DNA of 64,000 nucleotides from Paludisphaera soli (lineage in GTDB: Bacteria; Planctomycetota; Planctomycetia; Isosphaerales; Isosphaeraceae), in NCBI RefSeq assembly GCF_011064595.1, contig NZ_JAALJI010000010.1, positions 162,226 through 226,225 on the forward strand, in the 5' to 3' direction. Positions 18,346-28,019 of the stretch are shown here, one piece after another. The notes beneath the pieces are model-generated. The model worked only from the letters and a program-made list of their open reading frames with translations, was not told where the DNA came from and searched no databases. The position numbers and the translations under genes were made by a program. Numbering within the stretch: the first letter of the stretch is position 1; each line of letters starts with the position of its first letter.

Positions 18346-19530
18346 TCAGTCGAGCCGGCCGCCGTGGAAGTTGGTCAGGTTGTCCTTCTCGCGGCTCCGA
18401 ACGTTGGCCTCGTTGAGCGGCGTGCCGTCGGACTTGACGGTGTTCGCCGCGTCGTAAGGCAGCACGCCGGTCGTCGCGTTCGGCTTGTACTGCCCCCCCG
18501 GCCCGAACTGCCCGTCGACCCCGGAGGAGATGAGCTGATAGGTCTGGGGGTTGACGTAGCCCACCGTCGCCGCGTTCGTGGTGGAGGTCGTGTACGGGTT
18601 CGGCGACGGCGAGACCGCCAGGTTGGAGGTCGTCGGGCTCGCCGAGGTCCGCACGGGGAACCGGACGTTGAACCGCGAGAGGATCGGCGCGACCAGGTTG
18701 CCGTCCGCCTCGGTCGGGAAGTTGACGTCGTTGGGGTCGTAGGCGTTGTTGCCGTAGGAGCTGAAGTAGGCGATGAAGTTGATCTGGTCGTTCCCCAGCG
18801 AGTTCCCGAGCGAGTCCAGGTAGCCCGGGAACGCCAGCGGGTCGGCCGGGTTCACCGCCTGGAGACGTTCGGCGGAGAACTCGAAGGTCGGCGTCTCGCG
18901 ATTGGCGCTCACGAAAGAGGCGGGCTGGGCCGCGTCGACGCGCGAGGCGGGGATGAACGGGTTCGTGGGGTTTTTGGCGAATCCGGTCATGCTGAAGCCG
19001 GTCTCGGTCTTCTGGGGGAGGCCGCCGAGGAAGAAGACCAGGGCCTGGTGGCCTTCGAGGATGTAGGGGGTGGCGAAGTCCCGGACGCCGTTGCCGTTGA
19101 AGTCGTACCACTGGCTGTCGGTGGCCGTCCACACGGCGCCCGAGGTGCTGAAGTTGACCTTCGGGAAGAGCTTCCGCATGTACATCAGCGAACGCTGGGC
19201 GAGCTGGCCGCGGGTCATGTCGGCCGAGCCGTTCGCCGGGGCAAGGGCGGCGGCGTCGCCGGTCTGGAAGTAGCCATTCTCGTACAGGATCACGCGGCTG
19301 GGGGGGTAGTCGCCCCTCGCCGACTTGAACGACGCGAGGGCCTGGTCGATCTGCTTGATGTTGGCCGAGGCGGCGGTGTTCTTGGCCGTCCGGACCGCCC
19401 CGTTGATCGCCGGCAGGAGGAGGGCGATCAGGATCGAGAGGACGACGAAGACGACCAGCAGCTCCACCAGCGTGAAGCCGCGCCGGTCGGGGCCGGTCGG
19501 GGTGCGTCGGCGGGTCGAGGGGCGAGTCAT
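18346..19530 (-). CDS. GspG-like pseudopilin, first copy (394 aa)
   Basis: Leader MTRPSTRRRTPTGPDRRG followed by FTLVELLVVFVVLSILIALLLPAINGAVRTAKNTAASANIKQIDQALASFKSARGDYPPS. The 'N-I-K-Q-I-D-Q-A-L-ASFKSARGDYPP' segment is the classic GspG region (helix, then 'F..d.G.YP'). A DFNGNGVRD loop near residue 142 precedes 'YILEGHQALVFFLGGL'. First of the pseudopilin series and directly behind a candidate promoter and hairpin, so it probably opens the fibre operon. Likely the main fibre subunit or a paralogue of it. Confidence 0.87.
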   Translation of the reverse strand: MTRPSTRRRTPTGPDRRGFTLVELLVVFVVLSILIALLLPAINGAVRTAKNTAASANIKQIDQALASFKSARGDYPPSRVILYENGYFQTGDAAALAPANGSADMTRGQLAQRSLMYMRKLFPKVNFSTSGAVWTATDSQWYDFNGNGVRDFATPYILEGHQALVFFLGGLPQKTETGFSMTGFAKNPTNPFIPASRVDAAQPASFVSANRETPTFEFSAERLQAVNPADPLAFPGYLDSLGNSLGNDQINFIAYFSSYGNNAYDPNDVNFPTEADGNLVAPILSRFNVRFPVRTSASPTTSNLAVSPSPNPYTTSTTNAATVGYVNPQTYQLISSGVDGQFGPGGQYKPNATTGVLPYDAANTVKSDGTPLNEANVRSREKDNLTNFHGGRLD

Positions 19531-19595
19531 CGGTCCGGGCCTCCGGGGAGCCGGGGCGAGGGCGAAGGCCGTCGCGGCGGGTCCGTTCTCATATC

Positions 19596-19623
19596 AAAGT
19601 ATGACGCTTCGCGAAAGTTTCAA
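19596..19623 (-). promoter_or_regulatory. Candidate promoter of the pseudopilin operon
   Basis: Minus strand TTGAAA (19623-19618), 16-nt spacer, TACTTT (19601-19596), about 65 bp before the ATG of the first pseudopilin. It stands out as an AT-rich island in a GC-rich gap and abuts the terminator-like hairpin on its upstream side. Confidence 0.4.
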
Positions 19624-19652
19624 GCGTCGGGCCGGATCCGCCGGCCCGACGC
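19624..19652 (-). terminator. Hairpin between gspF and the pseudopilin operon
   Basis: Perfect 12-bp arms (GCGTCGGGCCGG at 19624-19635, complement at 19641-19652) with a 5-nt loop, 11 bp past the gspF stop. It probably ends or attenuates transcription from the motor genes before the pseudopilin genes. The U-run is weak (TTGAAACTTT). Confidence 0.55.
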
Positions 19653-19663
19653 GGGGCCCGGCC

Positions 19664-20908
19664 TCAGCCCGAGAGCTTGGTGATCAGGGTGATCAGCGGG
19701 AGGAACAGGGCGATGACGATGAAGCCGACGATGCCGCCGAGGACGACGATCATGATCGGCTCGAGGAGGCTGACGAGCGACTCGACCGCCACCTCTACTT
19801 CCTCGTCGTAGTTGTCGGCGATCTTGTTGAGCATGGTGTCCAGGTCGCCCGTCTCCTCGCCGACGTCGATCATGTTGACGACGATGTCATCGACGATCCG
19901 CGCCTCGCGGAGCGGCTGGGCGATCGTCTCGCCCTCGCGGATGCTCTCGTAGATGCGGGTGAACGCCCGCTCGAACACGGCGTTGCCGGCCGTCTCGCGG
20001 ACGATCGAGAGCGCCTCCAGGATCGGCACGCCGGACTGGACGAGGGTGCCGAGGGTCCGCATGGTCCGGGCCACGGTCGACTTCTCGGCGATCGTCCCCA
20101 TGACCGGGATCATGAGCAGGACGCGGTCGCAGACGTAGGCGCCGGTCTTGTTGCGGTAGAGGAGCTTGATGAACATCCAGATGAACAGGGGCGTCAAGAA
20201 CACGATGTAGAAGTACTTGATCAGGAAGTGGCTGGCCTCGATCAGGACCTTCGTCATGTTCGGCAGGGGGACGCCGAAGTCGTTGAAGATGGCCTCGAAC
20301 TTGGGGATGATGAAGTAGAGGATGAAGCCCACGATCACGCAGGCGACGAAGATCACGACGATCGGGTAGACCATCGCGCCCTTGATCTTCCGCTTCAGCG
20401 ACTGGGCCTTCTCCTTGAAGTCGGCGAGGCGCTGGAGGATGGCCTCGAGGGCGCCGCCGGCCTCGCCCGCCTTGATCATGTTGCAGTAGAGCCGGTCGAA
20501 GGCCTTGGGGTGCTTGGCGAAGGCCTCGGAGAGGGTCTGGCCGCTCTCGATGTCCTCCACCACGTCGCCCAGCGCGTTCTTGAGCACGCCCGGCTTGCAC
20601 TGGCCTTCGAGGATCTTGAGGCTGCGGAGGATCGGCAGGCCGGCGTCCTGGAGCGTGGAAAGCTGCCGCGTGAAGGTGCAGAGCTGCTTGGTCGAGATCC
20701 GGCCGATCGTGAACGACTTCTTCTTCCGCCGGCCCCCCTTCTTGGCCGTCGCCGACTTGCGGGTCTTCTTGGCCTTCTCGGAGATCTTGGTGACGAAGAA
20801 GCCCTTCTGGCGGATGAGCTGCTGGGCCTCTTCCTGGGTGGCGGCGTCGATGGCGTCCTTCACCTCGCGCCCGGTGTGGTCCATCGCTTCATATTGGAAC
20901 GTCGGCAT
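19664..20908 (-). CDS. gspF: Type II secretion / type IV pilus inner-membrane platform protein GspF/PilC
   Basis: 414 residues from ATG 20908 (AGGAG 7 nt upstream). The N-terminus MPTFQYEAMDHTGREVKDAIDAATQEEAQQLIR is the typical GspF/PilC start ('Y.A.d..G....G...A.s...A...L'). A Lys/Arg-rich linker (KKTRKSATAKKGGRRKKKS) follows, then two GspF domains: residues about 80-200 with 'QLSTLQDAGLPILRSL' and about 280-400 with 'TLGTLVQSGVPILEAL', each ending in membrane helices (VIFVACVIVGFILYFIIP, IVFLTPLFIWMFI and the final IMIVVLGGIVGFIVIALFLPLI). It couples the cytoplasmic ATPases to fibre assembly in the inner membrane. It lies 65 bp after the second gspE, in the same direction. Confidence 0.95.
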   Translation of the reverse strand: MPTFQYEAMDHTGREVKDAIDAATQEEAQQLIRQKGFFVTKISEKAKKTRKSATAKKGGRRKKKSFTIGRISTKQLCTFTRQLSTLQDAGLPILRSLKILEGQCKPGVLKNALGDVVEDIESGQTLSEAFAKHPKAFDRLYCNMIKAGEAGGALEAILQRLADFKEKAQSLKRKIKGAMVYPIVVIFVACVIVGFILYFIIPKFEAIFNDFGVPLPNMTKVLIEASHFLIKYFYIVFLTPLFIWMFIKLLYRNKTGAYVCDRVLLMIPVMGTIAEKSTVARTMRTLGTLVQSGVPILEALSIVRETAGNAVFERAFTRIYESIREGETIAQPLREARIVDDIVVNMIDVGEETGDLDTMLNKIADNYDEEVEVAVESLVSLLEPIMIVVLGGIVGFIVIALFLPLITLITKLSG

Positions 20909-20973
20909 CGGCTTTCTCCTGCCGCGGGCGTTGGTGCGTGGTTCGTCGTGTCCGCGTGGGGTGGTTCGGGGCG

Positions 20974-22689
20974 TCAGACCTCGGTCATCGTCTCGCGCAT
21001 GATCTCTTCGATGCTGGTCCGGCCCTCGTGGATCGCCTCGAGTCCGGCCTCGCGGAGGGTCTTCATGCCGTACCTGCGGCAGGCCTCGCGGAACTCGTCG
21101 AGCGAGACCTCGGCCACGATCATCTCGCGGAGGATGTCGTTCATGACGATCAGCTCGTAGATCCCCTGCCGGCCCTTGTAGCCTGTGTTGTTGCAGCGGT
21201 CGCAGCCCTTGCCGTAGAACCATTTCTGGCCCGCGGCCTGCTCCGGCGTCAGGCCCAGCTCCATGATCACCTCGGGGCTGGGCATGAACTCGGTCTTGCA
21301 GTTGACGCAGAGCCTCCGCACGAGTCGCTGGGCCAGCACGGCCTCGACGGTGGCGGTGATGAGGAACGTCGGCAGCCCCATGTCGCGGAGCCGAGTGACG
21401 GCCGAGGGGGCGTCGTTCGTGTGCAGCGTGGTGAAGACGACGTGGCCGGTGAGCGACGCCTGGATCGAGATCTCGGCCGTCTCCAGGTCGCGCGTCTCGC
21501 CGACCAGGATCTTGTCCGGGTCTTGCCGCAGGATCGACCGCAGGCAGGCCGCGAAGGTCACGCCGATCTCGGGATTGATCGGGACCTGGACCAGGCCCTC
21601 GATCTCGTACTCGACCGGCTCCTCGGTCGTGATGATCTTGTCCTCGATCTTGTTCAGCTCGTTCAGAGTGGCGTAGAGGGTGGTCGTCTTGCCCGAGGAG
21701 GTGGGCCCCGTCACCAGGATGATGCCGTTGGGCTTCTCGATGACCTCCAGCCAGCGCGTCAGGGTGTCGCCCGGCATCCCCAGCCGCTTGAGGTCGAGCT
21801 GCACGACCGAGCGGTCGAGGATCCGGAGCACCACGCTCTCGCCGAACATGGTGGGCAGGGTCGAGACCCGGATGTCCACGCTGTTGCCGCCGAGGGCGAG
21901 CTGGATCTTGCCGTCCTGGGGGAGCCGACGCTCGGCGATGTCGAGGTTGGACATGACCTTGATGCGGCTGGAGATCGCCGGCGCCAGGTGTCGCGGCGGC
22001 GGGACCAGCTCGTACAGGATGCCGTCCACCCGGTACCGCATCTTGTACTCTTCCTCGAAGGGCTCGAAGTGGATGTCCGAGGCCTTGTCCTTGATCGCCA
22101 GCAGCAGCACCATGTTCAGGAGCTTGCGCACCGGCGCGGCGTCGGCCATCTCCTCGATGGCCTCCAGGTCGATGGTGTTCTCGTTCCGCCCGGCCATCTT
22201 CTGCAGGCCCTTGTCCTGCTCGATCTGCTTCACCACGTCCTGGATCGACTCGTGGTGGCCGGCGTAGATCCGCTCGATCGCGGCGGTCACCTCGGCCTCG
22301 GTCGAGACGACCCCCTTCACCGGCACCCCCAGGAAGAGGCCCAGGTCGGCCAGGGTCGAGGGGTTCTGAGGCTCGGCCATGGCCACCGTGACGCTCTTGT
22401 CCTTCTTGCTCTGCGAGATCGGCACGACCTTGAAGGCGGTCGCCATACCCTCGTTGACCAGCTCGGTCAGCTCGGCGGGGATCGTCGTCTCCCCCAGCCG
22501 AATCACCTTCATCCCGAGCAGCTCGCCCAGCGCCTTCTGGACGTGGTCCTCCTTGGCCAGGCCCAGCCGGACGATCACCTTGCCGATCAGCTCGCCGGCG
22601 CCGCGCTTCTGCTCCTCGAGGGCGCGCATCAGCCCTTCCTCGTCGAGGTAGCCCATGTCGACCATGATCGTGCCGAGCCGTCGCGCCAT
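20974..22689 (-). CDS. gspE: GspE/PilB-type assembly ATPase
   Basis: 571 residues from ATG 22689 (GAGGG just upstream). N-terminal GspE N1/N2-type domain (residues 1-150, 'LGTIMVDMGYLDEEGLMRALEEQK... LGELLGMKVIRL'), then the RecA-like motor: Asp-box with 'ASDIHFEPFEEEYKMRYRVDGILYEL', Walker A GPTSSGKT (328-335), Walker B 'KILVGETRD', His box 'TTLHTNDAPSAVTRL', and the zinc-binding tetracysteine module CVNC ... CDRC characteristic of assembly (GspE/PilB) rather than retraction ATPases. Hexameric cytoplasmic motor that powers pseudopilus or pilus extension through GspF. Directly upstream of gspF, the canonical E-F order. Confidence 0.95.
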   Translation of the reverse strand: MARRLGTIMVDMGYLDEEGLMRALEEQKRGAGELIGKVIVRLGLAKEDHVQKALGELLGMKVIRLGETTIPAELTELVNEGMATAFKVVPISQSKKDKSVTVAMAEPQNPSTLADLGLFLGVPVKGVVSTEAEVTAAIERIYAGHHESIQDVVKQIEQDKGLQKMAGRNENTIDLEAIEEMADAAPVRKLLNMVLLLAIKDKASDIHFEPFEEEYKMRYRVDGILYELVPPPRHLAPAISSRIKVMSNLDIAERRLPQDGKIQLALGGNSVDIRVSTLPTMFGESVVLRILDRSVVQLDLKRLGMPGDTLTRWLEVIEKPNGIILVTGPTSSGKTTTLYATLNELNKIEDKIITTEEPVEYEIEGLVQVPINPEIGVTFAACLRSILRQDPDKILVGETRDLETAEISIQASLTGHVVFTTLHTNDAPSAVTRLRDMGLPTFLITATVEAVLAQRLVRRLCVNCKTEFMPSPEVIMELGLTPEQAAGQKWFYGKGCDRCNNTGYKGRQGIYELIVMNDILREMIVAEVSLDEFREACRRYGMKTLREAGLEAIHEGRTSIEEIMRETMTEV

Positions 22690-23046
22690 GCCCTCGCCCC
22701 CGATCGATTCACGCGCGGGACGTCCCCGGGAGGCCCCAGGGGGCCCCCTTCCACGCCTCGTCGTCGGACCTGTCTGTCGTTGGTGTCGAAGAGAAGAAGA
22801 TCGCGAGGGGCCGGAGCGGGCCCGCTCGCTTCGCGTCGCGGATGGTCTGGGATTCTCGTGGCGGTCCGGCGGAGGCCGGCCGCGGAGGCCGGCGTCGAAT
22901 CCGCCGCAAGCCCCGATCACCCTTGAGGTCCAATCGTGCTTGAACCTATTTCAACGTGTACATCTCAGATACTCGGACCCGGACGCCGTGTGACACGCCG
23001 AGCCGGGCCGTTCGCCGTTCGGAGCGACCTGGGAGGCCGCCCTCGA
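22690..23046. other. Intergenic gap between pilT and gspE
   Basis: 357 bases without a gene. Around 22935-22975 there is an AT-richer patch containing (minus strand) GTTGAAATAGG, which may be part of a promoter for gspE-gspF, but I cannot assign a clean -35/-10 pair. No strong hairpin seen. Confidence 0.35.
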
Positions 23047-24159
<1,113 letters not shown>

Positions 24160-24466
24160 GCCGCCACTGGCCTCCCCTGATTTGCGATGGATCGTCGACT
24201 GGTCGTCGGATCGACTTCTTGCTGGAGTTGACTTTGTCCTGAAGACCAGGCGTCCATCGAATTCCTGAGGTCCGTGCGGAAGTTAGGCGAGCGAGCCCTA
24301 AACCTCTCGGCCTGTCTCATTATTTCGATCTGGCACGACTGGATCAAGCGCGCAAGTCCTTGGAATGCTCCCATTCTCGCCGCCTCGGCTCGATCCGGAG
24401 GCCCACGGGAAGGGTCCTTGCGCGATCCTTCCGAGACCTGATCGGCTCGAATCCCGCCCGGGTAAA
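24160..24466. other. Intergenic gap between the first assembly ATPase and pilT
   Basis: 307 bases with no gene. It holds the candidate pilT promoter listed at 24319-24347 and a long 5' leader of about 150 nt. I see no convincing terminator for the upstream ATPase gene. Confidence 0.4.
24319..24347 (-). promoter_or_regulatory. Candidate sigma70-type promoter of pilT
   Basis: Minus strand TTGATC (24347-24342), 17-nt spacer, AATAAT (24324-24319). The -10 box differs from consensus at one position. It would give a leader of about 150 nt before the pilT ATG. Confidence 0.5.
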
Positions 24467-26203
24467 CTACTTTTTCTCGGCGGCCGGCTGGGGAGTGGGC
24501 TGCGCGTCATGCTGAGTGATGCGTAGGACCTCGTCCAGGGTCGTGATGCCCTTGATGGCCTTGATCACGCCGTCCTCGAACAGCGTCCGCATCCCCTGCT
24601 TGCGTGCCACTTTACGGATCGCCATCGTCGACTCGCCCTTGAAGGCCATCTCGCGGACCTGGTTGCTCATGATCATCAATTCGTAGATGCCGAGCCGGCC
24701 CCGATAGCCCTTCTTGTTGCAGTTCGAGCAGCCCTTGCCCTTGGCGAAGTTCGCTTTCTTGGCCAGCTCGGGACGCAGCCCGAGACCCGCCAGAACATGG
24801 GCCGGAGGCTCGTATCGGACCTTGCACTTGGGACAGACCTTCCGCACCAAGCGTTGAGCCAAGACTGCAAGCACGGAGCTGGCTACGAGGAAGGGCTGGA
24901 TACCGACGTCGACCAGGCGTGTAATGGCACTGGGCGCATCGTTCGTATGCAATGTACTGAAAACCAAGTGTCCGGTCAGCGACGCTTGAATGGCCGTCTC
25001 CGCGGTCTCCAGATCGCGGATTTCGCCCACCAGCAGGATGTTCGGGTTCTGCCGAAGCATCGCCCGGATGATGCGGGCGAAGGTCATCCCGATCTTCGCT
25101 TTCACCTCGCACTGGTTCACACCGGGCAGGTAGTACTCGACCGGATCCTCGGCCGTGATGATCTTGACGTCGGGCCGGTTGAGTTCATTTAGCGCGGCGT
25201 AGAGGGTCGTAGTCTTGCCGGACCCGGTAGGTCCGGTGACCAAGAGGATGCCGTTGGGCCTGCGGATGAGCTGCTTGAACTTGCCGAAGTCGTCGTCCGA
25301 GAACCCCAGGTCCTGGAGGCTGACCTTGATGTTGTCCCGGTCCAGGATCCGCATGACGACCGACTGGCCATGCGTGGTGGGAAGGATGCTGACCCGCAGG
25401 TCGATATCCTTGCCCGCGACGTTGATCTTGATGCGGCCGTCCTGGGGTCGACGCTTCTCGGCGATGTCGATCGACCCCATGATCTTGAGGCGGCTGACCA
25501 TCGCGCCGAGCAGTCGGCGAGGGGCCGAGTCGCGTTCCATGAGCACGCCGTCGACCCGGTAGCGGATCCGGACCCGCTCGGCGAACGGCTCGATGTGGAT
25601 GTCCGACGCACGGCTGCGGACGGCCTCCTCAATGATGAGGTGGACCAGCCGGATGACGGGGGCGTCCCCTTCTTCCAGGGTATTGGTCGTGCTCCGTTTG
25701 CCCCCTTCCCCGTCCTCCATGAAGTCCATCTGCGTGTCGGTCCACTCGCCGAGCATCGTATCGACCGACTCGGTCTCGCCGGCGGACCCGCCGTAATACT
25801 TGTTGATAGCCTCGATGATGGCCTCACGGGGGGCGAGTGCGACCTCGATCTCCCGGTTGAGGACGAATCGGAGCTTCTCGATCGTCTCGAAGCCCATCGG
25901 GTCGTGCATGATGACGCGGATCGAGCCGTTGGCCTCGGCCATCGGCATGACGATGTTCTCACGGGCGAGGGACTCGGGGACCTTGCTGATCACCGAGGCC
26001 GGGATCTCGACCTCGCGAAGCTCGACGTACTGGAGGCCGTGCTGCTCGGCCTTGGCCTTGGTCACGTCGGTGGCGTCGGCGTACCCGAGCTTGACGAGCG
26101 CGTCCTCGACGTCCCCTCCGGAGCGCTCCGCCTCCTTCAGTTGATCGGGGCCGATCACGCCGCGTCGGATGAGGATCTCGGTCCAATCTCGACTCTTGGC
26201 CAT
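24467..26203 (-). CDS. Second GspE/PilB-type assembly ATPase
   Basis: 578 residues. Same architecture as the other ATPase: N-terminal GspE-N domain ('LIRRGVIGPDQLKEAERSG... QYVELREVEIPASVI'), motor with 'ASDIHIEPFAERVRIRYRVDGVLME', Walker A GPTGSGKT (324-331), Walker B 'NILLVGEIRD', His box 'STLHTNDAPSAITRL', and zinc module CPKC ... CSNC about 30 residues apart. The C-terminus ends in a short Gln/Pro/Ala tail. As it is the most upstream gene of the cluster and similar but not identical to the gspE gene, the two may drive different fibres or act as paired motors; which is the PilB and which the GspE equivalent is not decidable from sequence alone. Confidence 0.94.
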   Translation of the reverse strand: MAKSRDWTEILIRRGVIGPDQLKEAERSGGDVEDALVKLGYADATDVTKAKAEQHGLQYVELREVEIPASVISKVPESLARENIVMPMAEANGSIRVIMHDPMGFETIEKLRFVLNREIEVALAPREAIIEAINKYYGGSAGETESVDTMLGEWTDTQMDFMEDGEGGKRSTTNTLEEGDAPVIRLVHLIIEEAVRSRASDIHIEPFAERVRIRYRVDGVLMERDSAPRRLLGAMVSRLKIMGSIDIAEKRRPQDGRIKINVAGKDIDLRVSILPTTHGQSVVMRILDRDNIKVSLQDLGFSDDDFGKFKQLIRRPNGILLVTGPTGSGKTTTLYAALNELNRPDVKIITAEDPVEYYLPGVNQCEVKAKIGMTFARIIRAMLRQNPNILLVGEIRDLETAETAIQASLTGHLVFSTLHTNDAPSAITRLVDVGIQPFLVASSVLAVLAQRLVRKVCPKCKVRYEPPAHVLAGLGLRPELAKKANFAKGKGCSNCNKKGYRGRLGIYELMIMSNQVREMAFKGESTMAIRKVARKQGMRTLFEDGVIKAIKGITTLDEVLRITQHDAQPTPQPAAEKK

Positions 26204-26645
26204 GACGACACAACTCCCAAGAGGGTTACCAGGCGGGCGCGGGAAGAGCGATCGGCCCGCGTCACGCGGCCGACGTCGCCGAGACGGCGTACGAAGGACC
26301 GAGCGACGGGGGCCCGATACTATGGCGTAACGTCAAGTACGGATTCAAGAAGCAAGGCGTGACGGCGACGATCGACCTCGGTCGTCCCGCCCGTGTTCCC
26401 GACGAAGGAAATGTATCGGAATCGAAGTTGCTCGCTTCAAAGTAACAGAGCGAAATTTCCCCATCAAGCAATTCCTATGGAATTCGACGACCCGAGATCC
26501 GCCTGCGAGGGCGGTGCCGACGGCTTGACTTGCGACCGCGGCCACCTCACCTTGAATTGTCGGCGCGGCCCTCGCCGACTCCACCGCCGTCGCGATTGGA
26601 AACGGGCCACAACCGGAGATCAAGCCTTTGCATCCCCTTCCCACG
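26204..26645. other. Divergent intergenic region between the ATPase and sugar dehydrogenase genes
   Basis: 442 bases, AT-rich near 26395-26485. On the minus strand TTGAAG, a 17-nt spacer and GATACA occur around 26411-26439 as a weak promoter candidate for the secretion cluster. No ORF here has credible composition. A GGAG at 26614 lies 10 nt before a TTG at 26628 that could be the real start of the next gene. Confidence 0.35.
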
Positions 26646-27917
26646 ATGACTTCGACTCAGTCCCGATCCCGCGGCTTGCGGGCCGCCTCCGTCGTCTGCC
26701 TGGCGCTGGGCCTGACCTCGACGATCCCGGCGTTCGGCGAGGCTCCCGAAGGGACCAAGGCGAGCCGGCTGCCGAAGGCGGCGACGCGAGTCGCCTATCC
26801 CAACCTCCGCTTCGACCGACCGGTCGCCCTGGCCTACCCCGCCGAGGATCCCAGCCGCTTCTTCGTCGCGGAGCAGCATCAGGCGAAGATCTGGTCGTTC
26901 CCTTCGAGCCCCCGCGACGGGTCCGAGAAGAAGCTGTTCCTGCAACTCCCCGATCCGATCAACAAGGGGAATGAGGAAGGACTCCTCGGCCTCGCCTTCC
27001 ATCCCCGGTACAAGGAAAACGGTCAGTTCTTCGTCTACTACTCGGCGAACGACGGGCCGGAACGGCGGTCGGTGGTCTCGCGATTCAACGTCTCGTCCGA
27101 CGACCCTCAGAAGGCCGACCCGGCGAGCGAGAAGCGGATCTGGGTCTCCGACGTCGACAAGTGGGAGAACCACAATGGCGGGACGATCCTGTTCGGGCCC
27201 GACGGGTTCCTCTATATCACGCTCGGCGACGGCGGCGCCGGCGGCGATCCGCTCTCGACCGGCCAGAATCCCAAGGACTGGTTCGGCTCGATCCTGCGGA
27301 TCGACGTCGACCATCCCGCGCCGGGGAAGGCCTACGGCATCCCGGCCGACAACCCGGCGGTGAAGTCGAAGTCCCACGCCTACTGGGCGCCGGAGGTCTT
27401 CGCGATCGGGCTGCGAAACGTCTGGAAGTTCAGCTTCGACCGCCAGACCGGCGACCTCTGGGCCGGCGACGTCGGCCAGAACCTCTACGAGATGGTCCAC
27501 AAGATCGACTCGGGTGGCAACTACGGGTGGAGCATCCGCGAGGCCTTCCACGCCTTCGAACCTCAGCGACGGCAGAAGGCGGACCCCGCTTCGAAGATCC
27601 AGCCTCCTCTGGCCGAGTATCCCCACACCCCGACGGCGGATCGCCCCGACTCCGGCCTGAGCATCACCGGCGGGTACGTCTACCGCGGCGAGGCCATCCC
27701 GGAACTGAAGGGCTGCTACGTCTACGGCGACTACGACTCGGGCCGCATCTGGGGCCTGAAGTACGAAAACGGCAAGGTCACGGCGAACGGCGAGATCGTC
27801 GACGTCACTCCGCGGACCAAGCTGAACATCACGTCGTTCGACGAGACGCCGGAAGGCGAACTGCTGATCCTGGCCTTCGACGGCCGGATCCACGAGTTGG
27901 TCCCGGCGTCCGACTGA
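26646..27917 (+). CDS. PQQ-dependent sugar dehydrogenase (GDH/HHIP-type beta-propeller), secreted
   Basis: 423 residues from ATG 26646 with signal peptide (residues about 9-29, LRAASVVCLALGLTSTIPAFG). TTG 26628 is an alternative start with better Shine-Dalgarno spacing and adds six residues. Family signatures in order: 'PVALAYPAEDPSRFFVAEQHQAKIW', 'EEGLLGLAFHP.Y.ENGQFFVYYS', 'NHNGGTILFGPDGFLYITLGDGGAGGDP' (the catalytic-His and calcium-loop region), 'FGSILRIDVD', 'FAIGLRNVWKFSFD..TGDLWAGDVGQNLYEMV', 'SITGGYVYRG'. Oxidises aldose sugars to lactones in the periplasm with PQQ as cofactor. It is followed by an altronate/galactarate-type dehydratase gene, which hints at shared sugar-acid metabolism. 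Confidence 0.9.
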   Translation: MTSTQSRSRGLRAASVVCLALGLTSTIPAFGEAPEGTKASRLPKAATRVAYPNLRFDRPVALAYPAEDPSRFFVAEQHQAKIWSFPSSPRDGSEKKLFLQLPDPINKGNEEGLLGLAFHPRYKENGQFFVYYSANDGPERRSVVSRFNVSSDDPQKADPASEKRIWVSDVDKWENHNGGTILFGPDGFLYITLGDGGAGGDPLSTGQNPKDWFGSILRIDVDHPAPGKAYGIPADNPAVKSKSHAYWAPEVFAIGLRNVWKFSFDRQTGDLWAGDVGQNLYEMVHKIDSGGNYGWSIREAFHAFEPQRRQKADPASKIQPPLAEYPHTPTADRPDSGLSITGGYVYRGEAIPELKGCYVYGDYDSGRIWGLKYENGKVTANGEIVDVTPRTKLNITSFDETPEGELLILAFDGRIHELVPASD

Positions 27918-28019
27918 AGCGGAATTCGGGGGGCCAGCCGGAGCCGATTCGGTCCGCCCTCCGCCCGCGACCCGGCCTTCCTTGGAGGGCCGACGACTTC
28001 CTGCCGCGAGGGACAGCAG

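Noticed and set aside
5131..19530. Asp/Asn-Gly repeats as dockerin domains of a cellulosome
   Set aside because: Loops occur singly and without the paired helix pattern of dockerins, and no cohesin-like protein is present.
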